Shown: positions 8,132 to 16,363 of the stretch, one piece after another
How positions within the stretch are numbered: the stretch's first letter is position 1
How the letters are laid out: every line of letters begins with the position of its first letter
Source of the DNA: Devosia limi DSM 17137
GTDB lineage: Bacteria; Pseudomonadota; Alphaproteobacteria; Rhizobiales; Devosiaceae
NCBI RefSeq assembly: GCF_900128975.1
Contig: NZ_FQVC01000001.1
Coordinates: forward strand, 518,479-582,478
Reading direction: 5' to 3'
Length of the DNA: 64,000 nucleotides
Program-made: the position numbers and the translations under genes
Notes under the pieces: generated by a model
Told to the model about the DNA's origin: nothing
Database searches by the model: none
What the model saw: the letters and a program-made list of their open reading frames with translations, nothing else

Positions 8132-9136
8132 CTATGCCTTCTTGGTACTAACAGGAGCGGTACTGGACCGCACGACAAGCTCGACATCGGCCTCGTAGAG
8201 CCGAGTGGTGAGTTTTTTGCCCGACAGCAGATCGACCATCATCTGCATGGCGCGACGGCCTACCTCCAGGCGCGGCTGGCGCACCGAGGTCAGGGGAGGG
8301 TCCGACGACAGGGCGAAATCGACGTCGTCGAAGCCGATGACCGAGACATCGTCTGGAACGCGCCTGCCAAGGCTACGCAATTCATTGACTGCCCCGACCG
8401 CCATTTCGTCATTGCTCAGAAAGATCGCCGTGTAGTCGATCTGGCGCTCGTGCAGATGGCGCACGGCGGCGCGTCCGGCGGCGAGGTGGAAGTCGCCGGG
8501 AAGCGTGAGATCGGCGTCCGGCGCGATCCCGGCAGCCACAAGGGCATCGACATAGCCCTGATAGCGGTCGGTCGACATCTGTAGCCGGGCCGGGCCACCG
8601 ACATAGGCGATGCGGCGATGGCCGAGCGCCAGCAGGTGCTCGACGGCAATCCGGGCCCCTTTGCGGTTGTCCACGGCGACGGCAGGAAAATTGTAGTCGG
8701 CAAGCATCTCCAGCGCGACCACCGTGGTGGGCATATTGGCATCGGTCAGCTCTGCCGGCAGCCAGCCCATCATCAGGATCAGCCCGTCGGCCTGGCGATT
8801 GCGCACCATGTCCACATAGCGCAGCACCCGCTCATTATCGCCGCGGGCGTCCCCCATCAGCACGCGATAGCCGTTGGCGAAGGCCAGTTCCTCAATGCCG
8901 CGATAGATTTCCAGATAGAACGGGTTGGTGATGTCGCGCACCAGCAGCACCACGTTCTTGGTGGAGCGGCGGCGGAAGTCGACGGCTTGCCGATTGGGCA
9001 CGAAGCCCACAGTCCGGATCGCATCGAGCACGAGGTCGCGGGTTTCCTTGCGCACCTGGTCGGGGTGCGCGAGTGTTCGCGAGACCGTGGCGGTGGAAAC
9101 GCCCGCCAGCTCGGCAACCTTGCGTATCGTGGTCAT
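8132..9136 (-). CDS. LacI family transcriptional regulator
   Basis: A 334-residue repressor-type protein. The N-terminal helix-turn-helix TIRKVAELAGVSTATVSRTL is followed by the hinge region and a periplasmic-binding-protein-like effector domain (LLVRDITNPFYLEIYRGIEE, FLSNDEMAVGAVNELRSLG, DDVSVIGFDDVDFA). It sits inside the sugar operon between the second permease and the oxidoreductase. It most likely senses the transported sugar or a derivative. The natural target is the perfect palindrome ATGTAACCGGTTACAT at 13784-13799 upstream of the operon, which has the CG-centred form typical of LacI-family operators. This would make the operon autoregulated. Confidence 0.93.
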   Translation of the reverse strand: MTTIRKVAELAGVSTATVSRTLAHPDQVRKETRDLVLDAIRTVGFVPNRQAVDFRRRSTKNVVLLVRDITNPFYLEIYRGIEELAFANGYRVLMGDARGDNERVLRYVDMVRNRQADGLILMMGWLPAELTDANMPTTVVALEMLADYNFPAVAVDNRKGARIAVEHLLALGHRRIAYVGGPARLQMSTDRYQGYVDALVAAGIAPDADLTLPGDFHLAAGRAAVRHLHERQIDYTAIFLSNDEMAVGAVNELRSLGRRVPDDVSVIGFDDVDFALSSDPPLTSVRQPRLEVGRRAMQMMVDLLSGKKLTTRLYEADVELVVRSSTAPVSTKKA

Positions 9137-9143
9137 CGCCGGA

Positions 9144-10100
9144 TCAAACGCGCAGCTGCTTGGTGCGGCCGTAAAGCAGCATCAACAGCAGCAATACGCC
9201 GCCAAAGATCAGTTGCCGGCCCCAGAATTCCATCTGCAGGGTAATCAGCACGCTCTGCAGCAGGGTCAGGGCAATGGCGCCGAGCATGACGCCGAAATAA
9301 TTGCCCGAGCCGCCCGCCAGCGAGATGCCGCCGATCACCACCGCAATCACCGATGGCAGCACATATTGATCGCCGACCGAGACAAAGCTGTTGCCGGTAT
9401 AGCCAATCACCACGACGCCGGTGATCCCCGCCATCAGCCCCGACAAGCCATAGAGCAGTGTGCGGATCAGGCGGACGGGCAGGCCGGTCAGTTCGGCGGC
9501 CCGTTCATTGGAGCCCATGGCATAGATGGCATAGCCCAATTGGGTGCGGCGCAGCAGGAACCACATGGCGATGCCCACCAGTGCCCAGAGCCAGAGAATA
9601 CCCGGCACGCCCAGCAGGAGCGGCCGGTTGACAAAGCTCATCAGCGATGGCGCGGCATTGCCAGAGGGAATACCGCGCGACAGCACGATGAGGCCGCCCT
9701 GTACGACGCCGGTCATGCCCAGGGTCATCACCAGCGGTGGAATGCGCAGGAAGGTCACGCCGAGCCCGTTGACCAGGCCGACGACAAACGTTGCGCCACC
9801 CGCCACCAGAATGGCGGGCACGATCCCGCCATCGCTGCCGGCCATCACATTGCCGGCCAGCACGGCTCCCAGCGAGATCATGGCGCCCACCGACAGGTCG
9901 ATGCCTTCCCGGCCGCCGATGACGACAAGGCTTTGTCCCGCCGCCACCATGCCGAGAATGGCCGACACGGTGAGCAGGCGGATGATCTGGTCACCCCGGG
10001 CGAAGCCGGGCGAGAGGGTTTCGCCCACGGCCAACAGTGCCAGGATCGACAGCGTCGCCAATACGAGCGGGTTGGTCAAAAGGAGTGTGGCGCGGTTCAT
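9144..10100 (-). CDS. Sugar ABC transporter permease (RbsC-like), second copy
   Basis: A 318-residue membrane protein of the ribose/galactose/xylose permease family (BPD_transp_2), with eight to ten hydrophobic helices. It has the family block VVIGGREGIDLSVGAMISLGAV near residue 60 and GGISLAGGSGNYFGVMLGA near the C-terminus. It is followed after eight bases by the lacI-type gene and preceded by another permease 11 bases upstream. Two different permeases in one operon imply a heterodimeric channel. Its partner has the matching blocks GDIDLSVGSVVALVNVV and GGTALSGGSGSAFGSVLGA. Confidence 0.93.
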   Translation of the reverse strand: MNRATLLLTNPLVLATLSILALLAVGETLSPGFARGDQIIRLLTVSAILGMVAAGQSLVVIGGREGIDLSVGAMISLGAVLAGNVMAGSDGGIVPAILVAGGATFVVGLVNGLGVTFLRIPPLVMTLGMTGVVQGGLIVLSRGIPSGNAAPSLMSFVNRPLLLGVPGILWLWALVGIAMWFLLRRTQLGYAIYAMGSNERAAELTGLPVRLIRTLLYGLSGLMAGITGVVVIGYTGNSFVSVGDQYVLPSVIAVVIGGISLAGGSGNYFGVMLGAIALTLLQSVLITLQMEFWGRQLIFGGVLLLLMLLYGRTKQLRV

Positions 10101-10111
10101 GCTGAGCTCCT

Positions 10112-11047
10112 TCAGCGACGCGAGACCAGCACGCCGCCCGCCAATGCGAGCAGGGTGATGAGGCCCTGGATCAGTGTCTGGTAGTCGAACGGCAGGCCGG
10201 CAAAGAAGATGACATTGCCGATCATGCCCAGCACGAGCGCGCCGAGTACCGAGCCGAAGGCGCTGCCCGAGCCACCCGAAAGCGCCGTGCCGCCCAGCAC
10301 CACCGCCGAGATCGAGGACAGGGCCAGCATGCGCCCCATCAGCGGGTCACCGCTGGCGGTTTCCCCGGTCAGGCACAGCGCGGCGACAGCGGCGAACAGC
10401 CCGCACAGCACATAGGCCATGATGCGGATCTGGCCGACCTTGAGGCCGGTCTGGAAGGCGGCGGTGCGTTGCCCGCCAGCGGCCGAGAGGTGCTTGAAGA
10501 AGGCGCGGCGGCTGATGATGGCAATGGCGATCAGGGCGCCGATGAAAATCCACAACACGACCGGCAGGCCAAGCGCATAACCGCCATAGGTCCGCCAGTA
10601 TTCGGCCGGAACCGGCAGGCCCGCAGTGGGCAGCACCAGCAGGGCCAGGCCGCCAAAGATGATGCCGGTGGCAAAGGTGGTGACAATCGGCTGGAACCGC
10701 AGGCCGGAAATCAGCAGGCCATTGACCATGCCGCAGAGTGCGCCGGTCAACAGACCCGCGCCCATGCCCAGCATGACCCCGCCGGGCCCGCCGCCGAGCG
10801 CGGCAATCACGGAAACGGTGACGACGTTGACCAGGGCCACGACAGAGCCGACCGACAGGTCGATATCCCCACCCAGCACCACATAGGTCTGGCCGATGGC
10901 GACCAGGACAATGGGCAGAAACACCGTGAGGTTGGATTTCAGCACATTCGGCGTGACCAGATTGGGCTGCAGGATCCAGTTCACCACGAACAGCGCGATG
11001 AGGGCGGTAAGAGTGACGAGCCAGAGGCGGTTGCGCAAAAGGGTCAT
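10112..11047 (-). CDS. Sugar ABC transporter permease (RbsC-like), first copy
   Basis: A 311-residue inner-membrane permease of the same family as its downstream neighbour. The block YVVLGGDIDLSVGSVVALVN near residue 55 and ALSGGSGSAFGSVLGALVLG near residue 255 are diagnostic. The first codons overlap the end of the ATPase gene by four bases (ATGA-type overlap at 11044-11047), showing translational coupling. It forms half of the membrane channel of the sugar importer. Confidence 0.93.
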   Translation of the reverse strand: MTLLRNRLWLVTLTALIALFVVNWILQPNLVTPNVLKSNLTVFLPIVLVAIGQTYVVLGGDIDLSVGSVVALVNVVTVSVIAALGGGPGGVMLGMGAGLLTGALCGMVNGLLISGLRFQPIVTTFATGIIFGGLALLVLPTAGLPVPAEYWRTYGGYALGLPVVLWIFIGALIAIAIISRRAFFKHLSAAGGQRTAAFQTGLKVGQIRIMAYVLCGLFAAVAALCLTGETASGDPLMGRMLALSSISAVVLGGTALSGGSGSAFGSVLGALVLGMIGNVIFFAGLPFDYQTLIQGLITLLALAGGVLVSRR

Positions 11048-12543
11048 GCCGCTTTCCCATATGCTGCATTGGTCAGATGGAATGCGGTGAGGGTGTCGCC
11101 GGTCAGCTCGGCCGCGATGGCACCGCTGTTGAACACCAGGATGCGGTCGCAGAGGCTGAGCAGCTCGCTGTCCTCGGACGCATAGAAGATGATGCTGGCG
11201 CCTTGATCGGCGAGGCCGCGCGCCAGGGTGAAGAAATCGGCCTTTGCCGCCAGGTCAATGCCCTTGGTCGGGTCGTCGAACAGCAGCACCTGGGAGTTCG
11301 TCGCCAGCCAGCGCGAAATGAAGATCTTCTGCTGATTGCCGCCCGAGAGCGAGCCGATGGGGGCGTCGAGCCCGTCATATTTGGTGTTGAGCGCGGCGGC
11401 GGCATCGATGAAGCGCTGCTTGAGCTGGTTCGGCCAGACCAGGCGGCGACGCTCTTTCACCAGACTGGCCGCAGCGATGTTCTCAAAGATCGATCGGCCA
11501 TGAAAGGCGGCGTCGCGGCCGCGATCGCCCGACACATAGGCGAGGCCGGCGCGGATGGCATCCGCCGGTTTGCGCAGGGTAAGGGTCTTGCCGTCCAGAA
11601 CCACGCTGCCGTCGGTGAGGGGCTCGGCGCCGAACAGACTGCGCAGGACGGCCGACTGGCCTTGCCCCTGCAGGCCGCCCAGGCCAAGGATTTCGCCGGG
11701 GCGGGCATCGAAGCTGACACTGTCCAGGCGCCGGCTCGATAGCTGGCTGACCACCAGACGCGGTTCGGCGGCGACGGCCGAATTCCGGGCAAAACGCTGC
11801 GGTACGGCCAGTTCGCCCACCATGGCATGGACCACGGTGTCGCGATCGGTTTCGGCGGTGGTCAGCGTCGTCACCGTCACGCCGTTGCGCATTACGGTGA
11901 TCCGGTCGCAGATGGCGAAAATCTCGTCCATGCGGTGGGAGATGAAGATGCTCGATACCCCATCGGCCTTGAGGCTTCGCAGGATATCGAAAAACACCTC
12001 GACCTGCCGACGATCCAGCGCAGCGGTGGATTCATCGAAGATGATCAGTCTGGGCTTGCGCGCCAGCACCTTGAGGATTTCGACAATCTGGCGCTGATCC
12101 GGCGCCAGGGTGGAGACCGGCGCATCGGCGGAAAAGCCGTCACCGGCCACGCCAGCAAATCGTTGGAGCAGCGCCTCGGTATCGTGGCGCAGCTGTTTGG
12201 CGTCGATGAAGCCGGCGGCCGTCCTGCGCTCATGGCCGAGGAAAATGTTGTCGGCCACCGACAATTGCGGCACCAGCGACAGCTCTTGATAGAACAGGGC
12301 GATGCCCAGGGCCTCGGCGTCACGCGGGCTCCTGGGCGCAATATCGCTGCCATTGAAGCGCAGCACGCCGGAATTGGGCGCGACCGTGCCAGCGATCACC
12401 TTGGACAGCGTCGACTTCCCGCAGCCATTGGCGCCCAGCAATGCATGGATTTCGCCGGGTTCGACGGTCAGGCTGCCGTCGGACAGCGCCGTGACCGCGC
12501 CGAAACGCTTGGTGATGTTTCGGGCTTCAAGAACGGGGCTCAT
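11044..12543 (-). CDS. Sugar ABC transporter ATP-binding protein, two ATPase domains (RbsA/MglA-like)
   Basis: A 499-residue protein with two tandem ABC domains, the normal form for carbohydrate transporters of the CUT2 class. The first domain has Walker A GANGCGKST (residues 37-45), a degenerate signature LAPDQRQ and Walker B LIIFDEST. The second has a degenerate Walker A (GLQGQGQS, no GKS/T), a full SGGNQQK signature and LLFDDPTKGID. One working and one degenerate site is usual in RbsA and MglA. It energises uptake through the two downstream permeases. Confidence 0.95.
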   Translation of the reverse strand: MSPVLEARNITKRFGAVTALSDGSLTVEPGEIHALLGANGCGKSTLSKVIAGTVAPNSGVLRFNGSDIAPRSPRDAEALGIALFYQELSLVPQLSVADNIFLGHERRTAAGFIDAKQLRHDTEALLQRFAGVAGDGFSADAPVSTLAPDQRQIVEILKVLARKPRLIIFDESTAALDRRQVEVFFDILRSLKADGVSSIFISHRMDEIFAICDRITVMRNGVTVTTLTTAETDRDTVVHAMVGELAVPQRFARNSAVAAEPRLVVSQLSSRRLDSVSFDARPGEILGLGGLQGQGQSAVLRSLFGAEPLTDGSVVLDGKTLTLRKPADAIRAGLAYVSGDRGRDAAFHGRSIFENIAAASLVKERRRLVWPNQLKQRFIDAAAALNTKYDGLDAPIGSLSGGNQQKIFISRWLATNSQVLLFDDPTKGIDLAAKADFFTLARGLADQGASIIFYASEDSELLSLCDRILVFNSGAIAAELTGDTLTAFHLTNAAYGKAA

Positions 12544-12645
12544 GGTCAGGTCCGCGTTGATGTCATGGAATGTCGGGCCGTGCGCCGAGAGTGTCGCGCA
12601 AGCATGCCAATCGATGCCCCTGTAGCGAGGCTTCGGAAATGGGGT

Positions 12646-12675
12646 GAGGACCGGGGAGGGAATGCCCCGGTCCTC
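12646..12675 (-). terminator. Intra-operon hairpin after the sugar-binding protein gene
   Basis: GAGGACCGGGG (12646-12656) and CCCCGGTCCTC (12665-12675) form a perfect 11-bp stem with an eight-base loop, 15 bases after the binding protein stop. No T tract follows. Such hairpins between a binding protein gene and its ATPase usually cause partial termination or mRNA stabilisation, so that binding protein is made in excess. Confidence 0.75.
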
Positions 12676-12690
12676 GGGAGAAGCCCGCTC

Positions 12691-13710
12691 TTACTTGAAG
12701 AAGCGAGCCTTGGCGTCGTCAGCCGACAGCTCCTGGGTGACCGACCAATGGCCGGGCTTGCCTTCGGCGGCAGTCAGAGCGTCAGCAAGATTGCTGTTGT
12801 CGATGAACGGAATGTCCAGGAAGATGGCATTGCCATAGACGCCACCGAAGATGCCGTCCTTGAACTCGTTGCCCTGCAGTTCCAGCACGGCGACATTGAG
12901 GGCCGAGGCCATCACGCCGGGTGGGTTCACCGAAGCGGCCGAGTTGAACTTGCCAGCCGACCAGATGTCGAGGAAGTCCTTGCGCACTTCGCCCGTTGCA
13001 GCGATGTCGGCAGTCTTGCCAGCGGCCTCGATGGCGCGCCAGGCGCCGGCTGCCATGCCGTCCTGTACGTAGACGCCATTGATGTCGGGATAGGTGGCGA
13101 GCAGGTTCTGCATGGTCTGCTGACCCTGGGCCTGATCCCAATTGGCATTGGCGGCGTTGACGATCTTGATGTCCGGATACTTGGCCAGGATTTCGTTGCA
13201 GCCACTGGCGCGCATTTCATTGGCCGGATGGCCGGCAACGCCGTTGATGGTGACAACATTGCCCTTGCCCTCAAGGGTGTCGGCCAGCCACTGGCAACCC
13301 TTGCGGCCGTAATCGGTCTGGTCGATGCCGACATAAATCGCGTCGGGCGAGGACACTTCGGCGTCGGTCGCGATCACCAGAATGCCGGCTTCCTTGGCCT
13401 GCGAGAAGATCGGGTCGAAGGCGGTGGGGCTGTTGGGGTTGATGATGATGGCATTGACGCCTTCATTGATCATGTTGCGCACGGCGCCGATCTGGCCCTG
13501 CACGTCGACGTCCGAGCTCTGGATCACCAGTTCGATATCGACGCCTTTTTCCTTCCAGGCGGCCGCGGCAGCCTGCGCTTCTTCGATCATCTGAGTGCGC
13601 CACTCAGACCCGACCCAGCCATTGCTGAGGCCGATCTTGTATGTTTCTGCGAAAGCGGTGCCGCTCATCAGTGCGAGCGCGGCAGCGGCAAGAACCAAGG
13701 TCTTGTTCAT
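12691..13710 (-). CDS. Periplasmic sugar-binding protein of the CUT2 ABC transporter
   Basis: A 339-residue exported protein. Residues 1-21 (MNKTLVLAAAALALMSGTAFA) form a clear signal peptide with an AFA cleavage site. The mature part is a type I binding protein (YKIGLSNGWVGSEWRTQMIEEA, VNAIIINPNSPTAF, GVYVQDGMAAGAWRAIEAAG), resembling ribose/galactose/galactofuranose-type binders. It is the first gene of the operon and is separated from the ATPase gene by 147 bases that hold a strong hairpin, consistent with its need for higher expression. The exact sugar is not readable. Confidence 0.93.
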   Translation of the reverse strand: MNKTLVLAAAALALMSGTAFAETYKIGLSNGWVGSEWRTQMIEEAQAAAAAWKEKGVDIELVIQSSDVDVQGQIGAVRNMINEGVNAIIINPNSPTAFDPIFSQAKEAGILVIATDAEVSSPDAIYVGIDQTDYGRKGCQWLADTLEGKGNVVTINGVAGHPANEMRASGCNEILAKYPDIKIVNAANANWDQAQGQQTMQNLLATYPDINGVYVQDGMAAGAWRAIEAAGKTADIAATGEVRKDFLDIWSAGKFNSAASVNPPGVMASALNVAVLELQGNEFKDGIFGGVYGNAIFLDIPFIDNSNLADALTAAEGKPGHWSVTQELSADDAKARFFK

Positions 13711-13783
13711 AGTGATCTCCTCCGAATGAGCCGGGCCTATTCCGGCTCCGTCGTGCCTTTAAGCAGCACGCTGGACTAGAAGA

Positions 13784-13799
13784 TGTAACCGGTTACATT
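13784..13799. promoter_or_regulatory. LacI-family operator, perfect 16-bp palindrome
   Basis: ATGTAACCGGTTACAT is a perfect palindrome with a central CG, the hallmark of LacI/GalR operators. It lies 74 bases upstream of the binding protein start, at the head of the operon that encodes a LacI-family regulator. Confidence 0.88.
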
Positions 13800-14076
13800 A
13801 TGAGTCAAGCGGAAATTCCAGGCGGAAATCCGTTGTACGGATGAGGGGCTGTCTCCGCGCCGGAGCGGCAATTGTGCTAGGGTATGACGCTGTTGTCGGC
13901 GCGGGGCGGGGCCGGTAGTCTCGAATGGGCATTGCAGGGACCACCGATGTGGCGCCCGACAGCGCTAGCCCGTTTTGCGCGGCGCTGTTCGGCGAACGGA
14001 GTTCAGCGCGGCGCTGGCATCTGCATCGGCAGGGGCGATGGGCAGCCGCTTCAGCGCGCGGGACCATGGCGATTTC

Positions 14077-14091
14077 TGTGATCAAATCAAT
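14077..14091. promoter_or_regulatory. TGATCA-type operator (candidate GntR site)
   Basis: TGTGATCAAATCAAT is repeated exactly at 47774-47788 in another divergent intergenic region. The core TGATCA matches the centre of the TTTGATCAAA palindromes elsewhere in the window. It lies about 205 bases upstream of the kynureninase-like gene and 112 bases (centre to centre) from the second site at 14189. Confidence 0.6.
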
Positions 14092-14188
14092 CATCGCGAC
14101 GCGGGTGGCTAGCTTCCTGTTGGCGCCCGGTTCAATCAGGTCATTGAAAAATATGGGCAATAGTCCCGCGATGGATGGCGTTGCGGGA

Positions 14189-14198
14189 TTTGATCAAA
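14189..14198. promoter_or_regulatory. TTTGATCAAA palindrome upstream of the kynureninase-like operon
   Basis: A perfect 10-bp palindrome in an AT-rich setting, about 90 bases before the ATG at 14289. It is one of four exact copies in the window, all intergenic. Candidate operator for the GntR regulators encoded at 39890 and 48719. Confidence 0.7.
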
Positions 14199-14288
14199 AT
14201 ATCTTGTTTTCGACCGTGATTTGTTTAAGTCTAAAGTAAATACGGATGAGATGCCTGTGGGGACAGGCGCTCACTGGTGGGAGCATAT

Positions 14289-15410
14289 ATGAGCGGCTAT
14301 TTCCTGTACCATTCGATCGGCACGTTTCCTGGCAAGGCCAAGGCGGTCGCATCCGCGCTGGGCGCGTTTGCAGAAATATGGTCGGCCGAAGACGACGGGC
14401 AATGGCCCGCTGCCTTGCAGCAGCGTCAGGCATTCATTGCCGCCTGGGAACGCCAGATCGATGCTGGCGCCGGCACCCTGACCACGACTGAGAATGTGAC
14501 CAGCGGCCTTTACAGCCTGCTTGGCGCCTTGCCGGATGGAACGCTCGCCGGGCGTCGTATCCTGGTTGCCGGCGATTGTTTTCCCAGCCTGCATTTCCTG
14601 TTGTCGGGGCTCGCCCATCGCTTCGGCTTCACCCTGGATACCGTGCCGCTGCGCAGCGGCGAAACCTGGGTTCGGGACGAGGACGTGATCGCCCGCTGGC
14701 AGCCGGATGTGGCGCTGGCGCTGCTGACCCAGGTGACCTCGACGGCCTCTTATCGCTGCGATCTGGAACTGCTGGTGGCACATGGCCGTCGCATGGGATC
14801 GCTGGTGGGTGTCGATATCACGCAGGGCGTTGGCGTGGTGCCGTTTTCGGTGGCGACGCTCGATCCCGATTTCGTCGTGTCCACATCGCTGAAGTGGCTG
14901 TGCGGCACCTCCGGGGCCGGCATTCTCTATGTGAGGCCGGAACTTATGGGCCGCTGCGCGCCGGAGCTGCGCGGCTGGTTCAGCCAGCCAAACCCGTTCT
15001 CCTGGGACCTCGATGCCTTTTCCTATGCGCCCGATGCGCGCCGCTTCGACCATGGCACGCCAGCCATTCTGGCCAGCATTGCCTCGCTGCCGGGATTGCT
15101 CTGGGTCGAGCAGACCGGCATCGCCGCCATCGCAGCGCAGAACCGTGCCATGGGTGAGCAACTGGTCGATTGGGCGAAGGGGAAGGGCCTGCGCCTTGCC
15201 TCGCCGGAAATGGCGGCCCAGCGGGGCGGCAGCATCATGCTGCGTCTGCCGGAGACCGTGAGCCCGGCCGAACTGGTTGGTCAATTGCGGGCGCGCAAGC
15301 TCTATTGCGACGCGCGCGGCGCGACGCTGCGGCTGTCGCCAGGCGCGGTGACCCAGAGCGAGGATATTTCGGCCCTGTGCGAAGCATTGGGCGAGCTGAT
15401 TCCGGCGTGA
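14289..15410 (+). CDS. Class V aminotransferase-fold PLP enzyme, kynureninase-like
   Basis: A 373-residue PLP enzyme. The segment STSLKWLCGTSGAGILYV (around residues 198-215) matches the kynureninase-type lysine loop, with Lys202 as the expected Schiff base. GVDITQGVGVVPF (Asp176) supplies the cofactor-nitrogen aspartate. LTTTENVTSGLYSLLGAL near residue 64 fits the phosphate-binding part. Kynureninase splits kynurenine to anthranilate and alanine, and close relatives have other substrates. It is slightly shorter than KynU (about 400-420). The start at ATG 14289 is preceded by GTGGGAG. It leads an operon with an amino-acid ABC transporter and a second PLP enzyme. Kynureninase activity itself is unproven. 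Confidence 0.75.
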   Translation: MSGYFLYHSIGTFPGKAKAVASALGAFAEIWSAEDDGQWPAALQQRQAFIAAWERQIDAGAGTLTTTENVTSGLYSLLGALPDGTLAGRRILVAGDCFPSLHFLLSGLAHRFGFTLDTVPLRSGETWVRDEDVIARWQPDVALALLTQVTSTASYRCDLELLVAHGRRMGSLVGVDITQGVGVVPFSVATLDPDFVVSTSLKWLCGTSGAGILYVRPELMGRCAPELRGWFSQPNPFSWDLDAFSYAPDARRFDHGTPAILASIASLPGLLWVEQTGIAAIAAQNRAMGEQLVDWAKGKGLRLASPEMAAQRGGSIMLRLPETVSPAELVGQLRARKLYCDARGATLRLSPGAVTQSEDISALCEALGELIPA

Positions 15411-15452
15411 GCCGGTGCCCTGTACGAGCAGGGCTAGACGTGTCGTCAGGGA

Positions 15453-15469
15453 TCATGCCGCAGGCATGA
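15453..15469 (+). other. Small hairpin before the binding protein gene
   Basis: TCATGCC-GCA-GGCATGA is a perfect seven-base-pair stem just upstream of the AAGGAG ribosome site of the next gene. A second short stem, GCCCTG-TACGAG-CAGGGC, lies at 15416-15433. They may be RNA-processing or stability elements between the enzyme gene and the binding protein gene. Confidence 0.5.
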
Positions 15470-15483
15470 CAAGGAGAACAAAC

Positions 15484-16272
15484 GTGAAGAAGCATATTGC
15501 AATGCTGACGCTTGCCGCACTCGCGGCATTCGCCACCCCAGCCTTTGCGCAGGACAAGATCATCGTCGGCGCCTATGCCGCCAACCCGCCATGGGAATTC
15601 AAGAACGATTCCGGCGCCTTCGAGGGCTTTGAAGTCGACGTCGCCACCGAAGCGGCCAAGCGCATCGGCAAGGAAGTCGAATTCCAGGAACTGGGTTTCC
15701 AGGCCCTGTTTGCCGCGACCAGCTCGGGCCGCATCGATTTCGCGATTTCGTCGATCTCGATCAACAATGATCGCCTGCAGAGCCAGTCGTTCACCCAGCC
15801 CTATTACGACAGCGACGGCACCATTGTCGGCCTCGCAGCGTCTCCGGTCACAACGCTTGAAGATCTCAAGGGCAAGGTTATCGGCGTTGTCGCCGCGACC
15901 ACCGGCGAAGCCTGGGCCAATGAGAACGCCGAAGCACTCGGCATTGCCGAAGTGCGCAGCTATGCCGCCCAGCAGGACCTGCTGCTCGACGTGCAGAACG
16001 GCCGTATCGAAGGCGGCGCGGGCGAACTGGCCGGCTTCCAGTATGCCATCAGCAAGATCCCGGCCCTGAAGATCCTGGTTCGTATTCCGACCGGTGAGCG
16101 TTTCGCCATGATGGCCAAGAAGGATCTGCCGATCCTGGGCGAAATCAACGACGCGATCTCGGCCATGAAGGAAGACGGCACCCTGGCCGCCATCCACGAG
16201 AAGTGGTTTGGTGTTGCCCCGGATGCTGGCACCAGCACGGTCACCGTGATGCCGCTGCCGGCCGCCGAGTAA
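15484..16272 (+). CDS. Amino-acid ABC transporter substrate-binding protein (family 3)
   Basis: A 262-residue exported protein. The start is GTG 15484, with AAGGAG nine bases upstream. A signal peptide covers residues 1-22 (ending TPAFA). The mature domain is typical of polar amino-acid binders: IIVGAYAANPPWEFKNDSG, FEGFEVDVATEAAKRIG, DFAISSISINNDRLQS and TLAAIHEKWFG. It delivers an amino acid or related molecule to the permease at 16364 and ATPase at 17055. Being next to a kynureninase-like and a cysteine-desulfurase-like enzyme, the ligand may be an aromatic or unusual amino acid; that is inference. Confidence 0.93.
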   Translation: MKKHIAMLTLAALAAFATPAFAQDKIIVGAYAANPPWEFKNDSGAFEGFEVDVATEAAKRIGKEVEFQELGFQALFAATSSGRIDFAISSISINNDRLQSQSFTQPYYDSDGTIVGLAASPVTTLEDLKGKVIGVVAATTGEAWANENAEALGIAEVRSYAAQQDLLLDVQNGRIEGGAGELAGFQYAISKIPALKILVRIPTGERFAMMAKKDLPILGEINDAISAMKEDGTLAAIHEKWFGVAPDAGTSTVTVMPLPAAE

Positions 16273-16283
16273 CAGGTTGCCAC

Positions 16284-16315
16284 GATCCGGCGGCCCCTGC
16301 CGCCGGATCATTTTA
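16284..16315 (+). terminator. Attenuator or terminator between binding protein and permease genes
   Basis: GATCCGGCGG (16284-16293) and CCGCCGGATC (16300-16309) form a perfect ten-base-pair stem with a six-base loop, followed by ATTTTAT. It starts 12 bases after the binding protein stop. Partial termination here would give the high binding-protein to permease ratio usual for these systems. Confidence 0.85.
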
Positions 16316-16363
16316 TCTCACTGAGTGCGTCGCCTGCGGGCGCGCACGGGCCGGGCCGGTGAC

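Larger units (their letters stand above)
13711..14288. other. Divergent regulatory region between the sugar operon and the kynureninase-like operon
   Basis: This 578-base gene-free stretch has two parts. The left end holds the LacI-type operator at 13784-13799 and the promoter of the minus-strand sugar operon. The right part holds two TGATCA-centred sites (14077-14091 and 14189-14198) and an AT-rich stretch (14200-14245) that probably contains the promoter of the gene at 14289; a possible -35/-10 pair is TTCGAC (14209-14214) and TAAAGT (14232-14237). The middle (about 13850-14060) shows nothing I can name. Short open frames here have no start signal or family resemblance. Confidence 0.6.

Noticed and set aside
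8925..10184. 419-codon plus-strand frame
   Set aside because: Antisense to the LacI and permease genes; composition rich in His and Gln, with no recognisable domain or ribosome site.
11827..13779. 650-codon open frame on the plus strand across the sugar operon
   Set aside because: It is antisense to the ATPase and binding protein genes, which have full family motifs. Its sequence is His/Gln/Arg/Gly-rich without any domain, as expected of a GC-rich shadow frame.
13884..14239. Short plus-strand frames in the divergent region
   Set aside because: No ribosome site, no homology and Arg/Ala/Gly-rich composition; the region reads better as regulatory DNA.
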